From Candidatus Woesearchaeota archaeon (GTDB lineage Archaea > Nanobdellota > Nanobdellia > SCGC-AAA011-G17 > GW2011-AR17), in the NCBI GenBank assembly GCA_018302165.1, contig JAGWAA010000037.1, forward strand, positions 1 to 9,871: 9,871 nt of DNA. The letters are read 5' to 3'. Numbering within the stretch: position 1 is the stretch's first letter; each line of letters opens with the position of its first letter. The translations under genes were made by a program, and so were the position numbers. Below are positions 1-5,919 of the stretch, piece after piece. A model generated the notes under the pieces. It did no database searches and was not told where the DNA came from. It saw nothing but the letters and a program-made list of their open reading frames with translations.

Positions 1-612
1 CCTTACAAACAAAAGGTTATAAAATATTTGGATAAAATTGATCCAATTGCAAAAAAGATTGGTGCGGTTAATACTATTGTTAATGAGAAAGGAAAATTAA
101 TCGGATATAATACTGATTGGTTAGGTTTAATTTATTCTTTAGAAAAGCATACGAGTTTATCTAAGAAAAAAATTGTAGTATTAGGAGCTGGTGGTTCAGC
201 CAGAGGAATTGTTTATGGATTAAAAAAGAAAGGTGCTGAGATTATTATTCTAAATAGGACCTTAAGCAAAGCAAGAAAACTAGCTAAAGAGTTTAATGTG
301 GAATATGGAGGGCTAGAACAATTAAATAGTCTTAGTGGGGATATTTTAATTAATTCAACTCGAGTTGGGATGTATCCCTGTTTGAATGTTTCAATCGCGA
401 CAAAAAAACAATTTCAAAATTTCTCTATTGTTTTTGATCTGGTTTATAATCCTATAGAAACAAAATTTTTAAAGCTTGCAAAAGAAGCTGGATGTAAAAC
501 TATTGATGGGTTGAATATGTTAGTTTATCAAGGTCTGGTTGCGTTTGAATTATGGACTGGAAAGAGGCCGAATTTTAATCTGATGTATAAAAAGGCAAAA
601 GAAAGGTTGTAA
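1..612 (+). CDS. aroE: Shikimate dehydrogenase (AroE), 5'-truncated by window edge
   Basis: Cytosolic enzyme that reduces 3-dehydroshikimate to shikimate with NADPH in aromatic amino acid synthesis. The frame is open from base 1 and gives 203 residues. AroE is usually about 270, so some 65 N-terminal residues lie outside the window; the TTG at 28 is not the start. Seen in the fragment: PYK at residues 1-3, whose Lys matches the catalytic Lys of the family's NVTxPxK motif; GAVNT at 21-25; NTD at 37-39 with the catalytic Asp; the dinucleotide-binding loop GAGGSAR at 62-68; NRT at 85-87, typical of NADP-preferring members; and a C-terminal GLNMLVYQG, where Gln contacts substrate in known structures. 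The usual NSTSVGM segment reads NSTRVGM here, a small oddity. It may be fused to an upstream domain (for example AroD), which cannot be seen. The identification is firm. Confidence 0.93.
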   Translation, partial: PYKQKVIKYLDKIDPIAKKIGAVNTIVNEKGKLIGYNTDWLGLIYSLEKHTSLSKKKIVVLGAGGSARGIVYGLKKKGAEIIILNRTLSKARKLAKEFNVEYGGLEQLNSLSGDILINSTRVGMYPCLNVSIATKKQFQNFSIVFDLVYNPIETKFLKLAKEAGCKTIDGLNMLVYQGLVAFELWTGKRPNFNLMYKKAKERL

Positions 613-622
613 GGAATATTTT

Positions 623-638
623 AATTGTACAATTTTTT
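623..638 (+). terminator. Possible T-tract terminator behind aroE, with a 12-base palindrome
   Basis: Eleven bases after the aroE stop lies the perfect palindrome AATTGTACAATT (623-634), running into six T (633-638), with a second T6 at 648-653. Archaeal RNA polymerase often stops on oligo-T tracts without a strong hairpin, so this is a plausible terminator. The palindrome is too short to make a stable hairpin. It could instead be a binding site upstream of the next gene. Weak evidence. Confidence 0.3.
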
Positions 639-650
639 AATAGTTAATTT

Positions 651-658
651 TTTATATT
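651..658 (+). promoter_or_regulatory. TATA box of the AbrB-PhoU gene, probable leaderless start
   Basis: TTTATATT is centred about 25 bases before the ATG at 680. Archaeal transcription usually starts about 25 bases below the TATA centre, which puts the RNA 5' end at or next to the start codon. The only SD-like string (AAGGA at 660-664) is 15 bases from the ATG, too far to act. Both points favour a leaderless mRNA. Inference from spacing only. Confidence 0.5.
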
Positions 659-679
659 GAAGGATTATTTTTTTAGTTT

Positions 680-1564
680 ATGAAAAGGAATGTAATTCTC
701 ATGGGGGGTAAAACCTATGTTCTGTCTTTGCCTCATTCTTGGGTTAAGAAATATGGAATAAAAAAAGGTGAAGAGTTAGATGTTGAAGAACGAGGGAATC
801 AGGTTATAGTTAGTACTGAGAGGTCTTCTGATGGTGGTGAAATAGAGGTTGATTTTTCTGCGTTGAATGAGATGATTGGTCGGGCTGTTGGAGGGTTGTA
901 CAAAGCTGGGTATGATAAAGTGAGAGTGAAGTTTGAAACCAAAGAACAGTTGCAAAAGATTGAGGAGACTTTGCATAGGACTTGTGTGGGGTTTCAGATT
1001 ACTAAGCAAGATGAAAATTATGTTTTGATTGAGTGTTTGTCTGAAGTTTTGCCAGATGAATTTGATAAGTCTCTAAAAAGGTTGTTCTTTTCTATTGAAT
1101 CCATGAATCAAGATTTGGTTGAAGCTATGGAAAATAAAGATATTGAAGCATTGAAGAAGATTATTGAAAAAGATGATCAAATAAATCGGTTGGCAGATTT
1201 TTGTCGGAGGGTTTTGAATAAGGATGAAACTCAAATTATTTTGAGCTCAGGGTCTGTTTATTATATTGTTGAACAATTAGAAAGGTTGGGGGATTATTAT
1301 AAAGCAATTGCTCGAAGGTTAATTGATAGAAAGATTGGGTTTACTAAAAAGGATGTTGATTTGTTTAAAGCACTTGGTGAATATTTTATTTTGTTAAGGG
1401 AATTATATTATGATTTTAATTTGGAGAAATATGAATTATTTGGGGTAAGAAGAAAAGAATTGTTAAGCATGATTCCTGAGAAGAGTGATTTATTATGGTA
1501 TCAAGGATTTATTTTGGAAACAGTTTTTGAAATGAATGGAATACTTGCTACTCAGCGTCTATAG
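680..1564 (+). CDS. AbrB-PhoU family regulator (phosphate-uptake-regulator type)
   Basis: A 294-residue cytosolic protein. Residues 1-48 form a SpoVT/AbrB-like swapped-hairpin DNA-binding domain, with the characteristic LPHSWVKKYGIKKGEEL stretch at 17-33. Residues from about 120 to the end are helical and resemble one or two PhoU-like bundles, with the segment LERLGDYYKAIARR matching the E/D-rich metal-binding face of PhoU helices. Proteins of this build are common in archaea and are annotated as phosphate uptake regulators; direct proof of function is sparse. No pst transporter genes are in view, so a phosphate role rests on family alone. The ATG start is supported by the TATA spacing and because the AbrB domain begins at residue 1. 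The 3' end overlaps the convergent kinase gene by 17 bases. Confidence 0.8.
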   Translation: MKRNVILMGGKTYVLSLPHSWVKKYGIKKGEELDVEERGNQVIVSTERSSDGGEIEVDFSALNEMIGRAVGGLYKAGYDKVRVKFETKEQLQKIEETLHRTCVGFQITKQDENYVLIECLSEVLPDEFDKSLKRLFFSIESMNQDLVEAMENKDIEALKKIIEKDDQINRLADFCRRVLNKDETQIILSSGSVYYIVEQLERLGDYYKAIARRLIDRKIGFTKKDVDLFKALGEYFILLRELYYDFNLEKYELFGVRRKELLSMIPEKSDLLWYQGFILETVFEMNGILATQRL

Positions 1565-3065
1565 TTCTTCCTAAAAAATCTGTTGTTGCTGTTAGTAATG
1601 CTTTTTCTTCCAATTCTTTTAATCGCATTTTTGCTAGTTCATAGAAGTATCTTGATTTTATTTTTGATTGTTGAGAGAAACTTCCTGTTTGACATAATGG
1701 AACATGGACTGCATACAATGGTCTTGTTGCTGGGTCTAATTCTACATTTGCAAGAATTCTATCTTGTATCCCTATTAAAAATGGATGAGTTGTGAATGTT
1801 TCTAAATCTAACCAAGGGTCACCTAATGAGGCTTTTTCTAAATCTATTATTGTTCCATCTTTTAGAACATTTGTTGGATAAGCATCAGCATGTACTGGTG
1901 AACTCCTTCTTTCAAATTTTTGCATAAATCTTTCATATTCATCTAATAATTTTCTTGGATCTTTTTCTGGAAATCTTTTTGTTAATCTTCTTTGTAGTTC
2001 TGAAATTGGGTCATAGGATTTTAGGCCTGGAATATTTAATTGGTGTAATCTTCTTAAATTCTCTATAATTTTTTTTGATACTTCTAGTGTTTCGTCCCCT
2101 GTGGTTATTCCTAATATTGAATCTAAATTTGGGGAATTTTTTCTTAATGTTACTAAACATTTTTTATCTTCGTCATCAAAAACTGCTAATGGCACTACTG
2201 AGATTCTTTCTTCTGGGGGTAACTGGGTATAGATTTTTTTTAAAATATCAAATTCTCTTCTAAGTTCGTGGCCTCTTTTAATTACCAATACAGATTTGTG
2301 TTCGTCTGTGGGAATTTCTGTGACTTCATTTCTTGATTGGCCTAATGATTGGAGTTCTGATTTATGTCTTTCGATAATATCTTTCCAATGGTCTTTGGCC
2401 TCTGGTAAATCTGCTGAAGTGAGGAATATGCCTTCTAGGATTTCAGTTCTATCCGATGGATATATTCTTTTGATTTTTTTCCAAGTACCTTTCATTCGTT
2501 TGTAATCTTTCCTTTGGAGTTCATATTGGGCAACTTCCAGAAGGTCTTCTAAATGGTCGGAGTGAAACATTAATCTTACAACTGGGCGGGAAATTCCGTT
2601 GATTGCTTTCCAAATATAATTCTCTTGAGGTTTGCAATCTATTTCGAGTAGTCTTTGATAGTGTTGGACTCCTAATTCTAAATCTCCTTGAGTAATATGA
2701 TAATTTCCTAATAAGCCTTCTCGTTGGAATTCTTCTCGATATGTTATTTCATGTAATTCTAGATTTAGATCTAACCATTTTTTTGGAGATTTTTTTCGAT
2801 TTGTAATTGCTGCTGGCCAGACGACTCTTTGTAATCTCAGAAAATTTTGGAATCTTGGGGGCTTGATATTTTCAAAAGCTGAAGTCCAATAATACATTAT
2901 TGCTAAGCCTAATGTTCCATTAATAAATGGAGTTAAATCACCATATCTTGGTTTTAGGTGTGCTCCAGTGTATTCATTAAATTTATGGGATATAAATTCA
3001 GCTAATGGTGCTAAAAAAATTCCTGATGCAATAATATAAGGTTTGTATTTAATTGGTTCTTTCAT
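1548..3065 (-). CDS. Membrane-anchored protein with helical-repeat region and APH-like kinase domain
   Basis: 505 residues; I do not recognise the full architecture. Two hydrophobic segments (about 10-25 and 44-60) suggest an N-terminal membrane hairpin with a cytosolic C-terminal part. Residues about 100-235 are helical, with TPR-like stretches (GDLELGVQHYQRLLEID at 127-143, and another near 172-200). From about 255 to 425 it looks like an aminoglycoside/choline-type phosphotransferase: a VIKRG strand with a candidate ATP-binding Lys263, RRLHQL near 338, the catalytic-loop motif HADAYPTN (His392, Asp394, Asn399), and IIDLE with Asp408 as the likely metal ligand. The core kinase residues are therefore present. 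The substrate is unknown, and antibiotic resistance is not implied. The start is supported by an ATGA overlap with the shifted end of oapC, which makes this the fourth gene of the oap operon. Confidence 0.7.
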   Translation of the reverse strand: MKEPIKYKPYIIASGIFLAPLAEFISHKFNEYTGAHLKPRYGDLTPFINGTLGLAIMYYWTSAFENIKPPRFQNFLRLQRVVWPAAITNRKKSPKKWLDLNLELHEITYREEFQREGLLGNYHITQGDLELGVQHYQRLLEIDCKPQENYIWKAINGISRPVVRLMFHSDHLEDLLEVAQYELQRKDYKRMKGTWKKIKRIYPSDRTEILEGIFLTSADLPEAKDHWKDIIERHKSELQSLGQSRNEVTEIPTDEHKSVLVIKRGHELRREFDILKKIYTQLPPEERISVVPLAVFDDEDKKCLVTLRKNSPNLDSILGITTGDETLEVSKKIIENLRRLHQLNIPGLKSYDPISELQRRLTKRFPEKDPRKLLDEYERFMQKFERRSSPVHADAYPTNVLKDGTIIDLEKASLGDPWLDLETFTTHPFLIGIQDRILANVELDPATRPLYAVHVPLCQTGSFSQQSKIKSRYFYELAKMRLKELEEKALLTATTDFLGRTIDAE

Positions 3066-3151
3066 TTAGATTTTGATTTTTTCTGAGAGAAAGTGCTTGG
3101 AATATCTATTACATATTTGCCTTCTTCAAGACGAAATACTAAAGGATTGCA
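3062..3151 (-). pseudogene. oapC: Out-of-frame C-terminal remainder of oapC
   Basis: Past the in-frame oapC stop (TAG, 3139-3141), the -1 frame stays open for 28 codons after the break and reads NPLVFRLEEGKYVIDIPS and a lysine-rich tail. The EGKYVIDIP stretch looks like the end of OapC/DUF2072 proteins, as I recall them. It ends in TGA at 3062-3064, in an ATGA overlap with the ATG of the kinase gene. The annotated oapC frame instead gives only the short odd ending PAIL. The frames join at the run CCCC (GGGG at 3152-3155 on the plus strand): one extra base there would restore a single reading frame of about 114-115 residues. This may be an assembly error, a real mutation or a recoding site. 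Confidence 0.65.
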
Positions 3152-3405
3152 GGGGCAGTAACGCGAATGCTTTCAAAATCAAGAATAACTGGGTCTTCAG
3201 AATTTTCTTGGTCCATTATTTCAAAAATATCTTTTTCCATTTGGGTTTTTTCTTCAAAACTTAAGCTTTGCATTAATTCTTCAACCTTTTTGAGTTGTTC
3301 ATCTTTTACAAAAAAGAAAAATTTGCCGCCACATGTGCAACCAGTAAGTAATTCTTTACATCCTGTAGGATAAATTTTAGAACAGCGTACGCATTGATGT
3401 GGCAT
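3139..3405 (-). CDS. oapC: OapC-like zinc-ribbon protein (DUF2072), C-terminus frameshifted
   Basis: An 88-residue product. The N-terminus MPHQCVRCSKIY with a following GCTCGGKFFFF is the zinc-ribbon signature of the archaeal OapC (ArvC) family. The ligand candidates are Cys5, Cys8, Cys23 and Cys25; the second pair is CxC rather than CxxC, and Cys16 is an extra. Residues 34-65 form a charged helix, followed by DFESIRV. OapC is found with OapA and OapB in many euryarchaea, named for its place near a replication origin in haloarchaea; its own biochemical role is not settled. It starts 2 bases after the oapB stop, with an SD site AAGGA at 3413-3417, 7 bases before the ATG. The reading frame breaks near 3152 (see the separate entry), so the true product is probably longer. 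Confidence 0.75.
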   Translation of the reverse strand: MPHQCVRCSKIYPTGCKELLTGCTCGGKFFFFVKDEQLKKVEELMQSLSFEEKTQMEKDIFEIMDQENSEDPVILDFESIRVTAPAIL

Positions 3406-3407
3406 TT

Positions 3408-3782
3408 TTAATTCCTTTTGAGATTATAGGTGAATAATTCTATTTTATCTGGGTTTCTTTTTATTTCTTTGATTATTGTTGCTGGGCCTATGATTGTTAA
3501 TCCATCTCTATCACCCATAAATACTTTTACTAACATTTGTTTTATCTTAGCAGTTTTATTCTTTTCGTTATTTGGATATATAGTACATAATTCAATTCCC
3601 TTGAATTCTTTTGAAACCTCTTGCATTGTTCTTTCTATTAAAGCTGTTTCTTCGTCTGTTTTTAGGCGACCTTGCATTAATACAATTTTGTTTCTTTTTA
3701 CGATTCCTAAAATCTTTGAAATTCTTCTTTCTGAGGAGAGATTTTCAATTTCATTAAATGGAACATATTGAAATGTTAACAT
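3408..3782 (-). CDS. oapB: OapB-like protein (DUF2073)
   Basis: A 124-residue soluble protein of the DUF2073 family, called OapB or ArvB when found with OapA and OapC. Visible conserved-looking parts are LMQGRLKTDEETALIERTM (35-53) and GDRDGLTIIGPATIIKEIKR (90-109). The alternating strands and helices suggest a small alpha/beta fold. There are no membrane segments and no recognisable catalytic motif, so its molecular role is unknown; a partner of the GTPase is a reasonable guess from the strict gene neighbourhood. It starts 3 bases after the oapA stop. The SD site GAGGT at 3788-3792 overlaps the end of oapA, with 5 bases to the ATG, which indicates translation coupled to oapA. Confidence 0.78.
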   Translation of the reverse strand: MLTFQYVPFNEIENLSSERRISKILGIVKRNKIVLMQGRLKTDEETALIERTMQEVSKEFKGIELCTIYPNNEKNKTAKIKQMLVKVFMGDRDGLTIIGPATIIKEIKRNPDKIELFTYNLKRN

Positions 3783-3785
3783 ATT

Positions 3786-4427
3786 TTACCTCTTTATTAC
3801 GCTGAACAATGTTTCATAAAGTTCATCTACGTTTGTGCCTTTTTCTGCTGAAATTCCAATAACAGGGTATTGTGGAAATGCAGCTTCAATACCTTTTATG
3901 TTTGCTTTCTTTAAATCTGTTTTGTTTGCTGCAATTAAAACTGGAATGTTTCTTGCGGCTAGGTTACCAATGATAGTAATGTTTACTTGAGAGTATGGAT
4001 TTATTGTTGAATCTAAGACAACGATTACACAGTCCATATTATCGAGCCATTTGATTGCTTCTATGACTCCTTTAGTTGCTTCTTTTGCTCTTTCTTTTGC
4101 AACTTTTTTATTCATTTTATGTTTTAAAAAATCTTCATAATCTATTTTTGTTGCAATCCCTGGTGTATCAATTAAATTGAAACTTAATTGTTTGCCCTTT
4201 TTTTTAATGCTAATATTTTCTTGGACTTTGACTTCTCTAGTTTCGTGAGGAATTGCGGAAACTGAACTCATTTCTCTTTCTTCACCAAGCCAGTCTTTAC
4301 AAATTTTATTTGCTAATGTTGATTTACCAGCATTTGGTGGGCCATAAAGTCCTAATTTAATATGCTTTTTTTTACCAAAAATACCTGGAACAAGTTTGTT
4401 TAGAAGATTCTTTAGGCTGTTCATCAT
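3786..4427 (-). CDS. oapA: OapA/ArvA-like small GTPase (Ras/Era superfamily)
   Basis: 213 residues. After a basic N-terminal helix (1-22), all GTP-binding motifs are present: G1 GPPNAGKST (29-37), a G2 region with Thr63 in PHETRE, G3 DTPG (87-90), G4 NKTD (168-171) and G5 SAEKG (193-197). The closest described family is archaeal OapA, the lead gene of oapABC. In Haloferax volcanii this GTPase has been reported to drive extracellular vesicle formation (name ArvA); carrying that function over to this organism is inference. The basic, partly hydrophobic N-terminal helix (NLLNKLVPGIFGKKK) could bind membrane. Two ATGs stand in tandem (4427 and 4424). It begins a new transcription unit 75 bases after the DUF59 gene. 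An Era-type ribosome role is unlikely, since no KH domain follows the G domain. Confidence 0.82.
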   Translation of the reverse strand: MMNSLKNLLNKLVPGIFGKKKHIKLGLYGPPNAGKSTLANKICKDWLGEEREMSSVSAIPHETREVKVQENISIKKKGKQLSFNLIDTPGIATKIDYEDFLKHKMNKKVAKERAKEATKGVIEAIKWLDNMDCVIVVLDSTINPYSQVNITIIGNLAARNIPVLIAANKTDLKKANIKGIEAAFPQYPVIGISAEKGTNVDELYETLFSVIKR

Positions 4428-4448
4428 TTTGTTAATCCCTCGATAAAA

Positions 4449-4455
4449 ATTTATA
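4449..4455 (-). promoter_or_regulatory. Candidate TATA box for the oapABC-kinase operon
   Basis: In the 75-base gap upstream of oapA the minus strand reads TATAAAT, centred 25 bases before the first ATG, compatible with a leaderless or near-leaderless start. An SD-like GAGGG (4437-4441) also precedes the ATG by about 10 bases. A TTTTTAAA at 4465-4472 could be an alternative TATA box, giving a short leader that contains that SD. The gap also must end the suf transcript; only a T5 run is seen. Confidence 0.35.
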
Positions 4456-4502
4456 GATAGATTCTTTAAAAAGATTTCTGTTATTTTTGATGATAATTTG
4501 TT

Positions 4503-4787
4503 TTACAATCCGAGCATTTCTTTTAATTCTTCAGAAGGTTCCCATGGAGGTTCAAATACGACTTCTATTTCTACATTTTTAACGCCGGCTTTTATTATTT
4601 GTTCTTTTAATTCTTCGATCATATGCGGACCATAAGGGCAGAAAGGGGTTGTAAAAGTCATTGTTATTTTAATGTATTCTTCATCAATTTCAATTTTATA
4701 AATAAGACCTAAAGTCCAAATATCAATTCCTATTTCTGGATCTTTATAATTTTTTAAAATATCTATTAATTTTTCTTGGGTTATCAT
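4503..4787 (-). CDS. DUF59/MIP18-family Fe-S assembly protein (SufT/PaaD-like)
   Basis: 94 residues, the size of a single MIP18 (DUF59) domain. Signature parts are DPEIGIDIWTLGLIY (16-30), TTPFCPYGPHM (46-56) with the conserved Cys50, and VFEPPWEPSEE near the end. Family members act late in iron-sulfur protein maturation, handing clusters to targets (eukaryotic CIA2, bacterial SufT); archaeal members in suf operons are thought to do the same. It is the last gene of the suf operon and its ATG overlaps the sufC stop (ATGA, 4784-4787). The SD site is weak compared with those of sufS, sufU and sufC, so it may rely on translation re-initiation. The aromatic-ring PaaD role is unlikely, as there are no paa genes. 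Confidence 0.88.
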   Translation of the reverse strand: MITQEKLIDILKNYKDPEIGIDIWTLGLIYKIEIDEEYIKITMTFTTPFCPYGPHMIEELKEQIIKAGVKNVEIEVVFEPPWEPSEELKEMLGL

Positions 4788-5515
4788 TTTAGACTTTCAA
4801 ATCCTTCCTTTTCAATTTTATATGCCAATTCGTAATTACCTTGTTTAATAATTTTACCATTAATTAAAATGCTGACTTCATCTGGTTTGATATATTCAAT
4901 TATTTTGTTATAATGTGTAATTAGTAATACTCCTAAATTATTTTTAACTTGGTCTTTGATTGTTTTTGAAATTATTTTTATTGCATCAACATCTGCTCCG
5001 GAATCTGCTTCGTCTAGGATTGCATATTTAGGCTGGAGTAAACATAATTGTAATATTTCCATACGCTTTTTTTCTCCTCCAGAAAAACTTTCATTAAGAT
5101 TTCTTTTTGCAAATCCTGGGTCAATATTTAATGAGGACATTTTTTCTTTTAAGAATTTATGAAAATCTATTACAGAGTAAGGTTCTTTTGAAATATTATT
5201 TACTGCTGTCCTTAGAAAACTGGTTATATTTAATCCTGGAATTTCTTGTGGATGTTGAAATGAAAGAAATAAACCTAATTTAGCTCTCTCATTTGTTGGT
5301 TTATGGGTTATATCTATTCCATCTAATATTATTTTACCTTTAGTAATCTTGTATTTTGGATGGCCCATTAATGTATTTGAAAGAGTTGTTTTTCCAGATC
5401 CATTTGGACCCATAATTGTATGGATTTTTCCAGGATGGATTGTTAGATTAATTCCTTTAAGAATTTCTTTGTCTTCTACTTCAACATGTAAATCGATTAT
5501 TTCAAGTTTTTTCAT
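4784..5515 (-). CDS. sufC: SufC, ATPase of the SufBCD complex
   Basis: ABC-type ATPase that works with SufB and SufD in the cytosol to assemble Fe-S clusters; it is not a transporter subunit. From the chosen start it has 243 residues, normal for SufC (about 250). Motifs: Walker A GPNGSGKTT (36-44), Q-loop Gln87, signature FSGGEKK (134-140), Walker B AILDEAD with Asp158 and Glu159, D-loop SGAD, and His191 of the H-loop. The SufC hallmark SGGEKKRMEILQL is clear. A start 17 codons upstream (5566) is possible, but the ATG at 5515 overlaps the sufU stop as ATGA, has GAGGT exactly 6 bases before it, and begins at the usual beta strand (KKLEIIDL). The upstream choice would overlap sufU by 55 bases. 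Confidence 0.95.
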   Translation of the reverse strand: MKKLEIIDLHVEVEDKEILKGINLTIHPGKIHTIMGPNGSGKTTLSNTLMGHPKYKITKGKIILDGIDITHKPTNERAKLGLFLSFQHPQEIPGLNITSFLRTAVNNISKEPYSVIDFHKFLKEKMSSLNIDPGFAKRNLNESFSGGEKKRMEILQLCLLQPKYAILDEADSGADVDAIKIISKTIKDQVKNNLGVLLITHYNKIIEYIKPDEVSILINGKIIKQGNYELAYKIEKEGFESLK

Positions 5516-5919
5516 TTTGGTACCTCTAGTGTTTTGTTTAAAACTTTTAATGGTAGTAATGCACATTTTATTCTCATGAAACTTAATGGTATTCCTAACA
5601 TTTTTAATATATCTTCTTTTGAAATTGCTTTTGCTTGTTTTATTGTTAAACCTTTTAGCTTTTCTGTGAGCATTGATGCTGAAGCTTGGCTTATTGCACA
5701 GCCATTCCCTGTGAATGTTGCGTCTTTAATTTTATTCTTTTCTAATTTTAAATAGATTGTAATTTCATCACCACAAAGAGTATTTTTATCATGAGCTTTT
5801 GTTTTTGTTTTTAGTTCTTTTTTATTTCTAGGATTTTTGTAATAATCTAAAATATTCTCTTTATAGATTTCTTCTTCTTCAGTTAATTCTCTTTCTGATA
5901 ATTTATTCTTATCTATCAT
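5512..5919 (-). CDS. sufU: SufU/IscU-family Fe-S scaffold or sulfur-transfer protein
   Basis: 135 residues. The three ligand cysteines are present: Cys49 in LCGDE with Asp51, Cys74 in GNGCAISQAS, and Cys119 in RIKCALLPLK. The protein receives persulfide sulfur from SufS and passes it on, or holds a nascent cluster. The spacing from the second to the third cysteine (45 residues) is close to IscU, so the roughly 20-residue insertion of Bacillus-type SufU is absent. Yet the residue before the third cysteine is Lys, as in SufU, rather than the His of IscU. It is thus a hybrid type, and the exact biochemical mode cannot be told. A charged extra stretch of about 17 residues precedes the core. It overlaps sufS by ATGA, with GAGGT 6 bases upstream. 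Confidence 0.92.
   Translation of the reverse strand: MIDKNKLSERELTEEEEIYKENILDYYKNPRNKKELKTKTKAHDKNTLCGDEITIYLKLEKNKIKDATFTGNGCAISQASASMLTEKLKGLTIKQAKAISKEDILKMLGIPLSFMRIKCALLPLKVLNKTLEVPK

Noticed and set aside
28..30. TTG as the start codon of aroE.
   Set aside because: The frame is open to base 1 and the codons before it encode PYKQKVIKY, which contains the family's catalytic lysine; the gene continues beyond the window.
1548..3065. Reading the APH-like gene as an antibiotic resistance determinant.
   Set aside because: The fold is broad (choline, homoserine, protein and small-molecule kinases); the membrane hairpin, helical repeats and operon context argue for a housekeeping role.
3152..3160. 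Programmed -1 frameshift in oapC as the leading explanation.
   Set aside because: No standard X-XXY-YYZ slippery heptamer or strong downstream stem was seen; a one-base indel in the CCCC run is simpler. It is not excluded.
4461..4502. Intrinsic hairpin terminator after the suf operon.
   Set aside because: Only a T5 run and a weak CTTTTTAAAG near-palindrome are seen, and this stretch may be promoter sequence for oapA.
5516..5566. An upstream ATG that would lengthen SufC by 17 residues.
   Set aside because: The extra residues do not look like SufC, they lie inside sufU, and the ATG at 5515 has an ATGA overlap and a GAGGT site at the right distance.
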